This document shows, one piece after another, positions 63,132 through 64,000 of a stretch of 64,000 nucleotides of DNA (position 1 is its first letter; each line of letters opens with the position of its first letter). The notes beneath the pieces were generated by a model, which saw only the letters and a program-made list of their open reading frames with translations, was not told where the DNA came from and did not search any database. The translations under genes and the position numbers were made by a program. The stretch comes from Escallonia rubra (Eukaryota; Streptophyta; Magnoliopsida; Escalloniales; Escalloniaceae). The stretch is taken from assembly GCA_033065855.1 (NCBI GenBank), contig JAVXUO010002717.1, positions 496,001-560,000 on the forward strand, in the 5' to 3' direction.

Positions 63132-63600
63132 TTTAGGATTTTTGTTGCAGTTCTTTGCCAAACACACGGTTTACAGTACAATTAAGCTAAAAAAATATAC
63201 AAAATTGGTAAAACTAATTAAATTGTAAAAGAATACAAGTACCAAATAATATTGTTTAGCCAAAATATGTCAACTAATAATTAAAGAATGATTGAATTGA
63301 AAATTTGAGAAGGTTGGTACTTAATAACAAACAAATGCACAAGAAAGCTTGTAAATAAAAGAGAGTTGTGAGTTGTAATTGGGGTGTGAAAATCGTGAAG
63401 AGAATTAATCAATTACTAGAATTTTCAAGCCTCACAAAAGACCAAATTGCCCCTAAAAACTAACTATTTATAGTTGTTGGGAGGGTGAATATGTAAAAGT
63501 GCAAAAAAAATGGACAATAATACCCCCAAAACTAACCGTAATATAGCATTTGAAGGGTTAAAAATGTAATTTTTCTAAAAATATGAACGTTGGGGTGGGG
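63132..63600. other. No recognisable gene
   Basis: AT-rich sequence ending in a G-rich run (63593-63609). Nothing can be assigned. Confidence 0.45.
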
Positions 63601-63609
63601 GTGGGGGGG

Positions 63610-63795
63610 TTGAAAATTTGGATCTGGCGGGCCGGGCCAGACTGGATATGGGCCGAACCTATGCTGGAGAACGGGAAAGGCGGGCTGGGCTTTTTGGGAG
63701 AAACAGGATCCAGGCCCTAGGCCCTTGCGGTGCAGGCTTTTTCAGAACTGGACCGGGCTGGCCCACGGGTGCCCGCCCGTTTGACATCTCTACTT
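63610..63795. mobile_element. Truncated GGCCCGG-rich hAT-like MITE remnant
   Basis: The right end, read in reverse, begins TAGAGATGTCAAACGGGCGG, a typical end of GC-rich plant hAT MITEs. The interior carries GGCCGGGCC and GGGCTGGCCC runs. The left terminal repeat is not found, so the copy is truncated. The open frame across it is compositional. Confidence 0.5.
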
Positions 63796-64000
63796 TCTCG
63801 AGTTCCCTTGAAGTGCTTAACGTTTCACAAACCATGCCAGTAAATTGCAGGATACATTTACACTGAAAAGGTCAGAAAATCATTCATGCACCTCCCACCA
63901 CTACGATGAACTCCTAAGAGCCTCAGCAATGAAGTATTTAAGATACTTGGATACTGAACAGAGCGAAAGGCAGATGGAGATGAAGGAAAATCAAATAATA
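63796..64000. other. Right edge, no recognisable gene
   Basis: Moderately AT-rich sequence with no supported feature before the window ends. Confidence 0.5.

Overview
The window is plant nuclear DNA. Three things show this: GT-AG spliced genes, a Bet v 1/PR-10-type gene with its intron at the family position, and dense plant transposons of the Ty1-copia, Ty3-gypsy chromovirus, L1-type LINE, Mutator-like, hAT and MITE classes. Species cannot be read from the sequence. Most of the open frames are transposon debris; only two cellular genes look intact.

Gene 1 (minus strand, 4336-23586) assembles from five exons with consensus splice sites into an uninterrupted 388-codon reading frame for a conserved protein I do not recognise. 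Its 19.2 kb are mostly transposon. Intron 1 (7.5 kb) holds a decayed chromovirus (16303-23132), which itself carries a LINE fragment (20863-21396) and a 1.5 kb block bounded by inverted repeats. Intron 3 (10.4 kb) holds a decayed copia element (8263-14352), whose integrase is split by a young Mutator-like element (10338-11514) with identical 102-bp terminal repeats.

Gene 2 (plus strand, 47571-48425) is a two-exon, 157-codon Bet v 1 fold gene resembling norcoclaurine synthase-like proteins, with a TATA box and a polyadenylation signal. A dead paralogue lies at 36978-37572. It is frameshifted and cut in exon 2 by a minus-strand copia element (37573 to about 42670), which in turn contains a 2.88-kb solo LTR (39248-42128) full of tandem repeats.

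Region by region: 1-4330 has a possible promoter of a gene leaving the window on the left and a Mutator-like element with 9-bp target duplications. 23.8-30.7 kb is a field of duplicated non-autonomous DNA transposons. 30.7-33.0 kb looks like a long chromovirus-type LTR. 33.0-36.1 kb is the 5' half of a minus-strand copia element with only two in-frame stops. 42.7-43.6 kb carries a broken ribose-5-phosphate isomerase fragment, perhaps captured by a Mutator-like element. 48.6-59.3 kb is an inverted duplication (arms about 1.5 kb, loop 7.4 kb). One arm has a MITE that the other lacks. The loop holds a copia-type LTR and a hAT element with 8-bp target duplications. 59.7-64 kb has a second LTR of the same family, fold-back MITEs and tandem duplications.

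The most unusual signals are the repeated near-palindromic CAGTCGACTGCA boxes upstream of the TATA box in two related LTRs, spaced by near-integral helical turns; a perfect 40-bp palindrome at a copia deletion junction; and a LINE inserted in gypsy reverse transcriptase that makes a chimeric reading frame. No CRISPR array, rRNA or convincing tRNA was seen.
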